From the NCBI GenBank assembly GCA_016882545.1, contig VGPW01000006.1:1-40103 (forward strand): a DNA stretch of 40,103 bases, in the 5' to 3' direction. This document shows positions 9,212 through 17,855 of the stretch, one piece after another. The stretch comes from Cyanobacteria bacterium M_surface_10_m2_179. Its GTDB lineage: Bacteria > Cyanobacteriota > Cyanobacteriia > PCC-6307 > Cyanobiaceae. A program made the position numbers and the translations under genes. Each line of letters starts with the position of its first letter. Within the stretch, counting starts at the first letter, position 1. Below the pieces are notes generated by a model that saw only the letters and a program-made list of their open reading frames with translations, was not told the origin of the DNA and ran no database searches.

Positions 9212-10885
9212 TTGAGCAGCCCTGCCCACCGCTACAACCCCGGGGCTGATCTGCGCTGGCTGCTGCTGCGTCCCTGGCTGCTGATCAGCCGGCTGGTGGT
9301 GTTGCTCGCCCAATTGCTGGGGCTGGCGCTGGTGCTGGTGGTGCAGAGCGGCAGCCGCGACCAGAAGGTGCAGCAGCGGCTGGGCAGGCGCATCTTCACC
9401 ACCCTCACCAACCTCGGCCCGTGCTTCATCAAGCTCGGGCAGGCCCTCTCCACCCGGCCCGATCTGGTGCGGCGGGACTGGCTCGATGAGCTCACCAAGC
9501 TGCAGGACAACCTGCCCGCCTTCCCCCACGCCATCGCCCTGCAAACGATTGAGGCGGAGCTGGGGGCACCGGTGGAGCAGCTCTTTGAAGAGTTCCCCGA
9601 CCATCCCGTTGCGGCAGCCAGTCTGGGCCAGGTGTATCGGGCCAAGCCCGTGGGCGGCTCCTGGGTGGCGGTGAAGGTGCAACGGCCACACCTCACCCAG
9701 CAACTGCGCCGCGACATGGTGCTGATCCGGTTGATGGGGGTGCTGGCCGCACCGCTGCTGCCCCTCAACCTGGGTTTTGGTCTCGGCGAGATCATCGATG
9801 AGTTCGGCCGCTCGCTGTTCGAGGAGATCGACTACCGGCGCGAGGCCGACAACGCCGAACGCTTCGGGCGGATGTTCGCCAGCAATCCGGCGGTGATCGT
9901 GCCGCGGGTGGACCGCAGCCTCTCCGCCCAGCGGGTGATCACCACCACCTGGATCAACGGCACCAAACTGCAGCAACGCCAAGACCTGGAAGCCCAGCGC
10001 CTCGATCCGGCTTCCCTGATCCGCACCGGGGTGATCTCGGGCCTGCAGCAACTGCTGGAGTTTGGCTACTTCCATGCCGACCCCCACCCCGGCAACCTCT
10101 TTGCCCTGCCGGGCAAAACCGGTGCCCTGGGCCATCTGGCCTACGTGGATTTCGGGATGATGGATTCGATCAGCGACAGCGACCGGCTGACGCTCACCGG
10201 GGCTGTGGTGCACCTGATCAACCGCGACTTCGCCGCTCTGGCTCAGGACTTTGTGGATCTGGGCTTTCTCAACCCCAACACCAACCTGGCGCCGATCGTG
10301 CCGGCCCTGGAGGAGGTGCTGGGGGGTGCCCTGGGCGACAACGTGGGCTCGTTCAACTTCAAGGCGATCACCGATCGCTTCTCGGAGTTGATGTATGCCT
10401 ATCCCTTCCGGGTGCCGGCCCGCTTCGCCCTGATCATCCGGGCTGTGGTGAGCCAGGAGGGCTTAGCCCTGCGCCTGGATCCCAGCTTCCGGATCATCCG
10501 GGTGGCCTATCCCTACGTGGCCAAGCGGCTACTGGCGGGCGACACCGCCGAGATGCGCGAGAAGCTGCTGGAGGTGCTGTTCGACAGCGAAGGGCGCCTG
10601 CAGCTGCAGCGCCTGGAGAGCCTGCTGGCGGTGGTGGAAAACGACGAAAGCGCCGTGGGCGCTGAGCTGCTGCCGGTGGCCGGCGCTGGCCTGAAGCTGC
10701 TGCTGGGCGAAGACGGCCGCAGCATCCGCGAACGGCTGCTGCTCACCCTGGTGCGCGACGACCGCCTCAACACCGACGACCTGCGCGGTTTGCTGGCACT
10801 GCTGGGCCGCACCTTTGCTCCGAGGCGTCTGGCCCGTCGCCTGCGGGATCAGCTGTTCACCCGACTGAATCCCCTCGCCGCTTAG
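9212..10885 (+). CDS. ABC1 / AarF (UbiB) family atypical kinase
   Basis: This is a membrane-associated kinase-like protein of about 557 residues. N-terminal hydrophobic segments (near 15-50) are followed by the ABC1 domain. It shows the invariant KxGQ-type motif (IKLGQALSTRPDL), a VAVKVQRP lysine, the catalytic loop FHADPHPGNLF and the metal-binding YVDFGMMDS. Family members support quinone biosynthesis or, in plastids and cyanobacteria, prenyl-lipid homeostasis. The start is uncertain. An ATG at 9155 would overlap the start codon of the divergent decarboxylase gene, leaving no promoter room. The TTG at 9212 lies just before the conserved HRYNPGADLRWLLLRPW segment and is preferred. A small membrane protein follows after 26 bases. 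Confidence 0.9.
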   Translation: MSSPAHRYNPGADLRWLLLRPWLLISRLVVLLAQLLGLALVLVVQSGSRDQKVQQRLGRRIFTTLTNLGPCFIKLGQALSTRPDLVRRDWLDELTKLQDNLPAFPHAIALQTIEAELGAPVEQLFEEFPDHPVAAASLGQVYRAKPVGGSWVAVKVQRPHLTQQLRRDMVLIRLMGVLAAPLLPLNLGFGLGEIIDEFGRSLFEEIDYRREADNAERFGRMFASNPAVIVPRVDRSLSAQRVITTTWINGTKLQQRQDLEAQRLDPASLIRTGVISGLQQLLEFGYFHADPHPGNLFALPGKTGALGHLAYVDFGMMDSISDSDRLTLTGAVVHLINRDFAALAQDFVDLGFLNPNTNLAPIVPALEEVLGGALGDNVGSFNFKAITDRFSELMYAYPFRVPARFALIIRAVVSQEGLALRLDPSFRIIRVAYPYVAKRLLAGDTAEMREKLLEVLFDSEGRLQLQRLESLLAVVENDESAVGAELLPVAGAGLKLLLGEDGRSIRERLLLTLVRDDRLNTDDLRGLLALLGRTFAPRRLARRLRDQLFTRLNPLAA

Positions 10886-10911
10886 GGTCAGCGCCACCTG
10901 AACGCACGGCG

Positions 10912-11379
10912 ATGTCCCTGGCCCCGATCAACCTGAGCGAAGCCGCCCAGGACCTGGCCAGCGGCGACTACGGCGACCTGGATGCCCAGGAGATCCTGCT
11001 GGAGTTTGCGCCCTACCTGCAGCCCCCCTACGTGCTGGCGGGAATCGGCCTGGCCATGGGCGTGCTCTGCGGCCTCACCTTCGCCAGGCTGGTGCAGGAC
11101 AAGCTGAACGGCTGGAAGCAGGACCGCCTGGCACTGCTGCCGCTGGGTTGTTTCGAAACCAACCTGAGCTACAGCGGCATCATCCTCGGCATCACGCTGT
11201 TCATCGGGGGCAGCCTGCAGATCTTCGGCTTCGCCGCCGGCGCCGCCCTGCTGGTGGCCCTGCTGTTGTCGCTAGCCACCGCTGGGGCGCTGTGGGTGCA
11301 GCTCGAGCGGCTGATGACCCAAGTGGAGAACGGCACCTTCAGCGCCGTGGACTTCGACAACTTCGATCAGTTCTTCTGA
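10912..11379 (+). CDS. conserved hypothetical membrane protein (155 aa)
   Basis: The protein has an acidic N-terminal 30 residues, a first membrane segment at about 40-60 (VLAGIGLAMGVLCGLTFA), and two more at about 88-128, then a short acidic tail ending in DFDNFDQFF. There is no signal peptide and no recognised domain. It starts at an ATG 26 bases after the ABC1 kinase gene, so the two are probably cotranscribed. It ends 4 bases from the convergent sigma factor gene, without a terminator between. It seems to be a cyanobacterial membrane protein of unknown role; a link to the kinase is inference from position only. Confidence 0.7.
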   Translation: MSLAPINLSEAAQDLASGDYGDLDAQEILLEFAPYLQPPYVLAGIGLAMGVLCGLTFARLVQDKLNGWKQDRLALLPLGCFETNLSYSGIILGITLFIGGSLQIFGFAAGAALLVALLLSLATAGALWVQLERLMTQVENGTFSAVDFDNFDQFF

Positions 11380-11383
11380 GCCC

Positions 11384-12379
11384 TCAGGCCGCCAGATAGG
11401 CACCCATCTCCTGGGAGAGCCGGCGGATCTCCTCGTGGGCGCGCCGCTCGAGGCTGCGGGCCCGGTCACGGCTGATATAGAGCTCGCGGGCGATCGAACT
11501 GAGGCTCATCGGCTCCTCCAGACCGATGCCGTAGCGCATCTTCAGCACGCGGCACTGCAGATCCGGCAGCTGCTCCAGCAGATCGCGCATGTCGCTGCGC
11601 AGGCACTCCCCATCCACCAGCTCCTCCGGCTGCGTGCCTTCCGCCGCCAGCAGATCCAGCAGTTCGGTGTCGTCGCCGTCGCCCACCTTGGTTTCCAGGC
11701 TCACCGGCTGGCGGGCGCGGCACAGCAGATCCTTCACCTCCTCCTCCGGCAGCTCCACAAACTCCGCCAGTTCCGTGACGGTGGGGGTGCGGCCCAGTTC
11801 CTGGCTCAGCTCGCGCTGACCCTTCTTGAGCTTGTTCAGCGTTTCGGTGATGTGGATCGGCAGCCGGATCGTGCGGCTCTTCTCCGCAATCGCCCGCGTG
11901 ATCCCCTGGCGGATCCACCAATAGGCATAGGTGGAGAACTTGTAGCCGCGGGTGGGGTCGAACTTCTCCACGCCCCGCACCAAGCCGATTGTTCCCTCCT
12001 GGATCAGATCCAGGAGCTCCATATTCCGCTTGGTGTATTTCTTCGCCACGCTCACCACCAACCGCAGGTTGGCCGCCACCATCCGCTCCTTGGCCCGCTG
12101 GCCACTGCGCAGGCGCTTCTTGAGCTGCACTGGGGTGAGACCAGCTGCAGCAGCCAGTTCGGCATCGCTGGGGTCGTCGCCACCGGCGCGCAGCCGCAGC
12201 TCTTCGCGCTGGTCCTCCAGCTGCATCAGCTCCTGCACCTGCCGGCCCAGGGTGATCTCCTGCTCATGGCTGAGCAGGGGCACGCGACCGATGTCGCGCA
12301 GGTAAGAGCGCACCAGATCGGTGCCGCCGGCGAAGGCGGCCGCATCGCGATCGGAACGAAGCACCGGAAGCGAAGGCAT
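11384..12379 (-). CDS. RNA polymerase sigma factor, group 2 (sigma-70 family)
   Basis: This is an alternative primary-like sigma factor of 331 residues. Region 1.2 is at about 20-50 ([18 protein letters not shown]), regions 2.1-2.4 at about 95-170 include [22 protein letters not shown] and [11 protein letters not shown], region 3 at about 180-250, and region 4 at about 265-325 ends in a helix-turn-helix ([19 protein letters not shown]). It lacks the long region 1.1 of the principal sigma, and region 4 departs from the SigA sequence, so it is a group 2 factor as used in cyanobacterial responses to stress, light or nitrogen. Which one (sigB-E type) cannot be settled here. Its 5' leader holds a perfect 11-bp inverted repeat. 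Confidence 0.92.
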   Translation of the reverse strand: MPSLPVLRSDRDAAAFAGGTDLVRSYLRDIGRVPLLSHEQEITLGRQVQELMQLEDQREELRLRAGGDDPSDAELAAAAGLTPVQLKKRLRSGQRAKERMVAANLRLVVSVAKKYTKRNMELLDLIQEGTIGLVRGVEKFDPTRGYKFSTYAYWWIRQGITRAIAEKSRTIRLPIHITETLNKLKKGQRELSQELGRTPTVTELAEFVELPEEEVKDLLCRARQPVSLETKVGDGDDTELLDLLAAEGTQPEELVDGECLRSDMRDLLEQLPDLQCRVLKMRYGIGLEEPMSLSSIARELYISRDRARSLERRAHEEIRRLSQEMGAYLAA

Positions 12380-12389
12380 GCGCTGGAGG

Positions 12390-12419
12390 GGTTTACGAAA
12401 CTCAGGTGTTTCGTAAACC
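12390..12419. promoter_or_regulatory. perfect 11-bp inverted repeat between sigma factor and rluB-like genes
   Basis: GGTTTACGAAA (12390-12400) and TTTCGTAAACC (12409-12419) are exact reverse complements separated by 8 bases. The element sits 11 bases upstream of the sigma factor start codon and 22-46 bases upstream of the divergent rluB-like start. It is AT-rich against a very GC-rich background. There is no T-run, so it is not an ordinary terminator. It could be an operator for a dimeric regulator, or a hairpin in the sigma factor leader close to the ribosome site. No protein can be named from the sequence. Confidence 0.6.
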
Positions 12420-12465
12420 TATCACCCTTTTTCTGGGCAGAATGCGGAAGACAACCGCCCTGGTG

Positions 12466-13191
12466 ATGCCCGAAGAGCGGCTGCAGAAGCTGATCGCCGC
12501 GGCCGGGCTGGGCTCGCGCCGCCATGCCGAAACACTGCTGCGCGCCGGCCGGGTGAGCGTGAACGGGCGCATCGCTCAGCTGGGGGAGCGCGCCGATCCC
12601 GAGCGGGATGCCATCAGCCTCGATGGCCGGCCCCTCAGGGCGGCCCAGGCTCCACTGGTGCTGCTGCTCAACAAACCCGCCGGCGTGATGTGCAGCTGCC
12701 ACGACCCGGAGGGACGACCGATCGTGCTCGATCTGCTGCCACCGGAGCTGGCCCGCGGCCAGGGCCTTCACCCGGTGGGACGCCTCGATCTTCACAGCCG
12801 CGGCGCCCTGCTGCTCAGCAACAACGGCGCGCTCACCCTGCAGCTCACCCATCCACGCTTCCAACACAGCAAGACCTACCGGATCTGGGTGCGCGGCCAG
12901 CCCAGCCGTGAGGTGCTGGACCGCTGGGCGCGGGGGGTGCCGCTCGACGGCGAACCCAGCCAGCCGGTGACCCTGCATCGGCTCGCGCAACAGGCCGATG
13001 CCACGCAGCTGCAACTGGTGATGCACGAGGGCCGCAACCGCCAGATCCGACGCACCGCCGAGCTACTGGGGCATCCCGTTGTGGATTTGCAACGGGTGGC
13101 GATCGGATCGATCGAACTCGGCGAGCTGCCGGAGGGTCGCTGGCGGCGCCTGGATCCTCAAGAATGGCCGCAACAGGACCCCCGGCCTTGA
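12466..13191 (+). CDS. RNA pseudouridine synthase, RluB/RsuA family
   Basis: The enzyme isomerises a uridine in ribosomal RNA. The 241-residue protein has an N-terminal S4 RNA-binding domain (ERLQKLIAAAGLGSRRHAE, 4-22) and the catalytic domain with NKPAGVMCS (69-77), HPVGRLDLHSRGALLLSNNG (102-121; Asp108 catalytic) and the C-terminal MHEGRNRQIRR motif. The Thr usual after the catalytic Asp is replaced here by Leu-His-Ser, a mild variation. The ATG at 12466 places the S4 domain right at the N-terminus; an ATG at 12442 is an alternative. Its TGA overlaps the ATG of the next gene (TGATG), which implies coupled translation. RluB is the likeliest subfamily, but RsuA or RluE/F cannot be excluded. 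Confidence 0.88.
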   Translation: MPEERLQKLIAAAGLGSRRHAETLLRAGRVSVNGRIAQLGERADPERDAISLDGRPLRAAQAPLVLLLNKPAGVMCSCHDPEGRPIVLDLLPPELARGQGLHPVGRLDLHSRGALLLSNNGALTLQLTHPRFQHSKTYRIWVRGQPSREVLDRWARGVPLDGEPSQPVTLHRLAQQADATQLQLVMHEGRNRQIRRTAELLGHPVVDLQRVAIGSIELGELPEGRWRRLDPQEWPQQDPRP

Positions 13192-14153
13192 TGCCCAGGC
13201 TTTCCCCCAGGATCTCCGGCCTCGGTCGTTTGTTTCGGCGTGGCGGCTTCCAGGCGGGCGGGGCAGGGGGTGAGGGAGCTGCAGCGGAGGATCCTCTGCT
13301 GGCGGCGGGACGGCTCATCAAGCAGGCCCGCGAGGAACGGGGCCTGAATCTGCGACAACTGGCTCTGGATACGCGCATCAGCACTCCGGTGCTGGAAGCG
13401 CTCGAGCGGGGTTGGCGCGATCGCCTGCCGGAAGGGGCCTACCTGCGCACGATGCTGCCGCTGATCGAGCAGCACCTGGAGCTGCCCAGCGGCAGTCTTG
13501 ATGTGGCTCTGCCAAGCCAGGGCAATCCCAGCGGCTCCGGCCAGCAGCGCAACGGCCTGCTGCCGCGGTTCACACCCGGCTCCATCGATGTGTTCAGCAG
13601 CTGGCAGGGGGGCTTGCTCTACGCCGGCATCACCCTGGGGCTGATCTACGCCTTGAACCTGCAGCAGCGTCAGCTGGCCGCCGCCAATCTGCTCAGCCTG
13701 CGGCCGATCGCTCCCCTACCGGCGGCGCAACAAACCCGAGCGGCCAACCCGGGCACCACACTGCTGAGCCTCTACCCGGAGCTGCGCCCCCTGCAGCAGG
13801 CCAGCCAGGGCCAGGGCCGCAAGGCCTTGAACAGCCTCAACCAAGCCGACACCACCGCCAGGCAGCCGGGCGTGCTGGAACTGAACCTCAGCCAAGCCAG
13901 CACGGTGCAACTGCAGAGCGAAACAGGCCAGCGCTCCCAGCTCAAGGGAGCCCAGGGCCTGCTGGTGCTGCAACTGGAGCCGCCCCTCAGCCTGCGGGTG
14001 AACCCAGGCCCGAAAGCCGGAGAGGTGCTGTGGAACGGCACGCCCCTGGCGCCTGCGGCTCAGCAACCCGGCGTCTACCGGTTGCCGCAGCCGTCAACCC
14101 TCAGCGCTGATGGCGCTGCGCCAGCTCCCCCAACCCCTGCAACGGCCCCTTGA
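13191..14153 (+). CDS. RodZ-like helix-turn-helix membrane protein
   Basis: The 320-residue protein has a basic N-terminal stretch, a Xre-type helix-turn-helix domain at about 36-102 (GRLIKQAREERGLNLRQLA, then ALERGWRDRLPEGAYLR), one membrane segment at about 140-156, and a periplasmic part with a DUF4115-like beta domain at about 220-300. This arrangement is that of RodZ, which links MreB to the cell wall elongation machinery. Cyanobacterial versions are divergent, so the role is inferred. It starts in the stop of the rluB-like gene (TGATG). The last 53 bases, encoding a Pro/Ala-rich tail (GAAPAPPTPATAP), overlap the 3' end of malQ on the other strand. Confidence 0.75.
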   Translation: MPRLSPRISGLGRLFRRGGFQAGGAGGEGAAAEDPLLAAGRLIKQAREERGLNLRQLALDTRISTPVLEALERGWRDRLPEGAYLRTMLPLIEQHLELPSGSLDVALPSQGNPSGSGQQRNGLLPRFTPGSIDVFSSWQGGLLYAGITLGLIYALNLQQRQLAAANLLSLRPIAPLPAAQQTRAANPGTTLLSLYPELRPLQQASQGQGRKALNSLNQADTTARQPGVLELNLSQASTVQLQSETGQRSQLKGAQGLLVLQLEPPLSLRVNPGPKAGEVLWNGTPLAPAAQQPGVYRLPQPSTLSADGAAPAPPTPATAP

Positions 14154-15591
14154 GCTGATCCAGGCTGCCGCTGAAGCGCCACCGCCAATTGCCATCACTG
14201 GTGCCGGGGGTGTTGAAGCGCGCCTCCTCACCCAGCTCCAGCAGATCCTGCAGCGGCACCACGGCCCAGTCGGCCCGGCTGGCCAGGGCCAGTTCCAGCA
14301 GCTGCCAGCCCGGGGCCTGCACAGGCCCCAGCAGCTCCTCCACCTGGCGGCGCTGATCGTCGCCGAGGCTCTGCCACCAGCCGATGCAGGTGGCGTTGTC
14401 GTGGGTGCCCGTGTAAACGCACCAGTTGGTGCCCTGGTAGTTGGCGGGCAGGAAGGGGTTGTCGGGGTGACCGTCGAAGGCGAACTGCAGGATCTTCATG
14501 CCGGGCAGGCGGTTGCGATCGCGCAGGGCTTCCACCCCCGGAGTGATCACGCCGAGATCCTCGGCAATCAAGGGCATGCCCGCGGAACCGCAGCGGCGCC
14601 GCAATTTGCGCAGCAGGCTGCGGCCCGGTGACGGACGCCAGCGGCCATGCTCGGCCGTGCGATCAGCGCCCGGCACACACCAGGCGGCCTCGAGCGCGCG
14701 GAAGTGATCAAGCCGCAGCAGATCAAACAGGCTGAGCTGACGCTCCAACCGCCGCAGCCACCAGCGGAAGCGGGTGAGGCGGTGCAGGGGCCAGCGATAC
14801 ACCGGCGTTCCCCAAAGCTGACCGGTGGCTGAGAAATAGTCGGGCGGCACGCCGCTCTGCTCACTGAGGTGGCCATCCGGGGCGGCAGAAAACAGACAGC
14901 GGTGGCTCCACACATCGGCACTGTCGTGGGCCACGTAGAAGGGCAGATCACCGATCACCTGCACCTGCCGCTGGCGGGCGTGATCGAGCAAACGCTGCCA
15001 TTGCTGTTGGAGCTGCCACTGCAGAAGCGCCTCCTGCAGCAGGGCCTGGTGCTCCTGCTGATCCAAGGCGTGCAGGGCGGCCCGCTGGCGGCCCGCCAAG
15101 GGAGCGGGCCAGGTCCACCAGGGCTGGCCGCCATGGCGGCGCCGCAGCACCATGAAACGGCAGTGATCCACCAGCCAGGAACGCTGCTGCTGACGCCAGT
15201 GGGCAAAGCTCTGCCGCACCGCGGCATCCCATTGGGGGTGGCGCTGCAGCAACAGCTGCGCCAGGGCAAAGGCCCGCTGCTCAGCCACGGCCAGATCGAG
15301 CCGATGGGCCTCAGCGGCGCTGGGCAACCCACCTAGATCAGCCGCTTCGATCAGTCCATCACTGCAGAGCAGCTCGGCATCCAACAACCAGGGGTTGAGG
15401 GCGAAGCCGCTGGGTGAGCTGTAGGGAGAGCCCAGGCCATCGGTGGGAGCAAGGGGCAGGAGCTGCCAAGCCTTGATGCCGTGATCAGCGAGGCGATCCA
15501 ACCAGTCATGGGCGACGGCCCCGAAGCTTCCGCAGGCCGGTGGCCCGGGGAGTGCGGTGGGATGAAGCAGAACGCCGGCCCTTCGCATCAA
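14101..15591 (-). CDS. malQ: 4-alpha-glucanotransferase (amylomaltase, GH77)
   Basis: MalQ transfers glucan chains between malto-oligosaccharides and releases glucose during glycogen turnover in the cytoplasm. The 496-residue protein has family length. It carries the GSPYSSPSGFALNP motif (54-67), the nucleophile Asp295 in LLRLDHFRALE, the acid/base Glu344 in LIAEDLG, and Asp398 in GTHDNAT, matching the GH77 catalytic set. Its start overlaps the stop of bciB by 4 bases (ATGA), so it is probably translated from the bciB message. Its 3' end overlaps the convergent rodZ-like gene by 53 bases. An ATG one codon later at 15588 is an equally possible start. Confidence 0.95.
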   Translation of the reverse strand: MMRRAGVLLHPTALPGPPACGSFGAVAHDWLDRLADHGIKAWQLLPLAPTDGLGSPYSSPSGFALNPWLLDAELLCSDGLIEAADLGGLPSAAEAHRLDLAVAEQRAFALAQLLLQRHPQWDAAVRQSFAHWRQQQRSWLVDHCRFMVLRRRHGGQPWWTWPAPLAGRQRAALHALDQQEHQALLQEALLQWQLQQQWQRLLDHARQRQVQVIGDLPFYVAHDSADVWSHRCLFSAAPDGHLSEQSGVPPDYFSATGQLWGTPVYRWPLHRLTRFRWWLRRLERQLSLFDLLRLDHFRALEAAWCVPGADRTAEHGRWRPSPGRSLLRKLRRRCGSAGMPLIAEDLGVITPGVEALRDRNRLPGMKILQFAFDGHPDNPFLPANYQGTNWCVYTGTHDNATCIGWWQSLGDDQRRQVEELLGPVQAPGWQLLELALASRADWAVVPLQDLLELGEEARFNTPGTSDGNWRWRFSGSLDQLKGPLQGLGELAQRHQR

Positions 15592-16835
15592 TCCGGAAGC
15601 CGGTAACGGCTGATGATCCGGCGTGCAAAGGCCGGGATGTGCTCTTCCACCTTGTCAGGATGATTCCGGCGCAGCCACACCGCATTGCGGGTGAAGTGGG
15701 AATCGATCGAGAAGCGGCCGTATTCGAGGCCCTTCGGGCCGAACCGCTCCACGAAGAAGCCGATCAGATTGGCCACCCAGATCGGCAGCTTCACCGCCTT
15801 GTCGTAGGCCTCGATGCCCTGCTGCACAGCAGCCTGGCGTTGGCCACTGCTGCTCACGGGCGCCACCTCCAGTTCCGCCTCCACCAGATCCAGCAGCTGC
15901 TGGCCTTTGGGGTTGCGCACCGTGAGCCATTGGCGCCCGAACGTCGCCCCCATGTAGCCCACCACCAGATCGGCGCCGGCGTTGGTGTAGTCGAAGCAGC
16001 TCAGGCAGCTGGGGGCGAACACATCCTTGAGCTTCGGGGTGTCAAGCCCGAAGAAGGGCACCGTTTCCTCGCGGCCATCGCTGTGGCGGAAGTGGATGCG
16101 GAAGTCCTGCATGAACTCGTAGTGCACCACCGTGTTGGGTGAGCTCACCGTGCTCTCGAGGAACGTTTGCAGGCCCTGGCGCGACACGTTGTCGACGCAG
16201 GGAAGACCCAGCACGAACAGCGCATCGAGCGGCAGGGTGGGCTGCACGGCACGCAGCGCCTGGATCTGACAGCCCACGCCGATGGCCAACAGCTTCTTGA
16301 TGCCGCTGCCGGGCAGCTGCTCCAGCACCTCTAGATTGGGCGAGAGGGTGGGCTTGTTCACCCGGGCGCTGAGCACCTCCTCGGGGGTGCGGGCCAGCCG
16401 CGGCACTGGGGTGAAGCGGTCGTCGTCGCTCTGGCCCACACACAGCACGGCATCCACCAGGCCGGTTTCCAGGGCGCGCACACCGATGCGGCTCACGATG
16501 CCCGTCCACTGGGCCCCAGCGATCGGCTGCTGCAGCCGGGCGGTGAGCATCCGCTGCTGCACGCCGAAATAGAGCTCGTCCTCGTTGTTGAGATCGCGGC
16601 TGCGGCCGTGGGCGGCCGTTTCCATCGACTCGAACTGTTGGTGCAGGAAAGCGCAGCTGTCCTTCACGTAGGCCACCCAGCGGCTGTCGCACAAGCCACA
16701 CTGGCTGCAGAGATCCTTGGCGGGGTAAACGCTGCCCTTGGCCAGCGGTCTGGCGCGCTCATGGGGAGCGATGGCGCCTGAAGGGGAAGCGGCGGAAGTC
16801 AAAGCGGCGGGGCCGGCAGCCCAGGACGGCGTCAC
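15588..16835 (-). CDS. bciB: divinyl (proto)chlorophyllide 8-vinyl reductase, BciB type
   Basis: BciB reduces the C8 vinyl group of divinyl chlorophyllide with electrons from ferredoxin, giving monovinyl chlorophyll. The 415-residue protein has the F420-hydrogenase beta-subunit architecture: a cysteine cluster near the N-terminus (DLCSQCGLCDSRW, 41-53, and Cys61), the FrhB central domain with GVGCQIQALRAVQ, and a second cluster APSCLSCFDYTNAGADL. These Cys residues are expected to bind Fe-S clusters alongside a flavin. The closest characterised relative is Synechocystis Slr1923; plant 7-hydroxymethyl chlorophyll a reductase is also related, so that alternative exists. The start is a GTG at 16835 and the first 35 residues look unconserved. 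It overlaps malQ by 4 bases. Confidence 0.9.
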   Translation of the reverse strand: MTPSWAAGPAALTSAASPSGAIAPHERARPLAKGSVYPAKDLCSQCGLCDSRWVAYVKDSCAFLHQQFESMETAAHGRSRDLNNEDELYFGVQQRMLTARLQQPIAGAQWTGIVSRIGVRALETGLVDAVLCVGQSDDDRFTPVPRLARTPEEVLSARVNKPTLSPNLEVLEQLPGSGIKKLLAIGVGCQIQALRAVQPTLPLDALFVLGLPCVDNVSRQGLQTFLESTVSSPNTVVHYEFMQDFRIHFRHSDGREETVPFFGLDTPKLKDVFAPSCLSCFDYTNAGADLVVGYMGATFGRQWLTVRNPKGQQLLDLVEAELEVAPVSSSGQRQAAVQQGIEAYDKAVKLPIWVANLIGFFVERFGPKGLEYGRFSIDSHFTRNAVWLRRNHPDKVEEHIPAFARRIISRYRLPD

Positions 16836-16889
16836 AACCTATCGAGGGCCACCACCACCAGGGCAACAAAACCACGCGGCTCGGCCAAA

Positions 16890-17855
16890 GTGGGGCGATT
16901 GTTCACGCCCAACGCCTTGGCTCCCCCCCAGCCACGCCAGCAGCGCAGCGCCCGGGTGCGGGCTGCCCTCCGTCTTCTGGCCGCCGGGGTGGGCCTGGCC
17001 GCCAGCCTGACGCTCCTGGGGGTCATCTGGCCGGAGAGCGATCGGGCCGTGCGTGACGAAGGACCGCCCAACGCTGCGGATCTGGGCGAGCTCCCCAACC
17101 GACCGATCAGCGTGCTGCTGATCGGCTCGGATGCCGATCGTCCCGGCCAGGTGGTGAATGGTGCGGCCCCACGCGGGCCGGCTAACAGCGACGCACTGCT
17201 GCTGGTGCAGGTGAATCCGCAGGGGCCCCTGCAGCTGCTGAGCCTGCCGGTGGAAGCGGCGGTGAAGCTGCCGGGCGACCCGCAACCCGTGGCCCTCGGC
17301 AGCCTCTACCGCCGCGGCGGCCCGGCCTTGGTGGCTGGGGCCGCCGCCCAGTTGGTGGGGCTGGCCAAGGGCCAACCCGACCGCTATCTGGTGCTGCCCC
17401 GCAGCGCGCTCCGCCAGTTGGTGGATGGCATCGGCCGGGTGGAGCTCTCCCCCGACCGCAGCATGCGCTACCGGGACAAGACGCAGAACTACCGCATCCA
17501 GCTCGATGGCGGCCTGCAGGTGCTGGATGGTGGGCAGGTGGAGCAGCTGCTGCGCTTCCGTGATGAACAGAACGGCCAGGAGCGGCGGCGCGACCGGCAG
17601 CAGATGGCCGTGGAGAGCCTGCTGCGCCAGATGGGGCAGCAGCAACAGCTGCAGCAACTGCCGGATCTGATCGCCAGCCTCCAGAACGAGGTGGAAACCA
17701 ACCTCACCCGCCAGGAGGCCCTCAGCCTGCTGGCGGCCGTGCTGCGCCCCGGCGAACGGGTGGAGTTTGCAACGCTGCCGCTGCGGGCACCGCTGCAACC
17801 ACAAGACCCACTCAGGCAGCTGGATGGGCGGGCGCAGCAGCCCTGGCCGCGCTGA
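16890..17855 (+). CDS. LytR-CpsA-Psr (LCP) family protein
   Basis: LCP proteins attach polysaccharides from lipid carriers to the cell wall or outer layers, acting outside the cytoplasmic membrane. The 321-residue protein has a basic N-terminus, one membrane anchor at about 28-48 (LRLLAAGVGLAASLTLLGVI), and an LCP domain with NRPISVLLIGSDA (70-82), ANSDALLLVQVNP (97-109) and a conserved LVDGIGRVEL near 181-190. Arg residues that normally bind the pyrophosphate lipid are present in the central part. The start is a GTG at 16890, 54 bases from the divergent bciB start; a TTG at 16899 is possible. It overlaps the convergent unknown gene by 44 bases. Confidence 0.82.
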   Translation: MGRLFTPNALAPPQPRQQRSARVRAALRLLAAGVGLAASLTLLGVIWPESDRAVRDEGPPNAADLGELPNRPISVLLIGSDADRPGQVVNGAAPRGPANSDALLLVQVNPQGPLQLLSLPVEAAVKLPGDPQPVALGSLYRRGGPALVAGAAAQLVGLAKGQPDRYLVLPRSALRQLVDGIGRVELSPDRSMRYRDKTQNYRIQLDGGLQVLDGGQVEQLLRFRDEQNGQERRRDRQQMAVESLLRQMGQQQQLQQLPDLIASLQNEVETNLTRQEALSLLAAVLRPGERVEFATLPLRAPLQPQDPLRQLDGRAQQPWPR

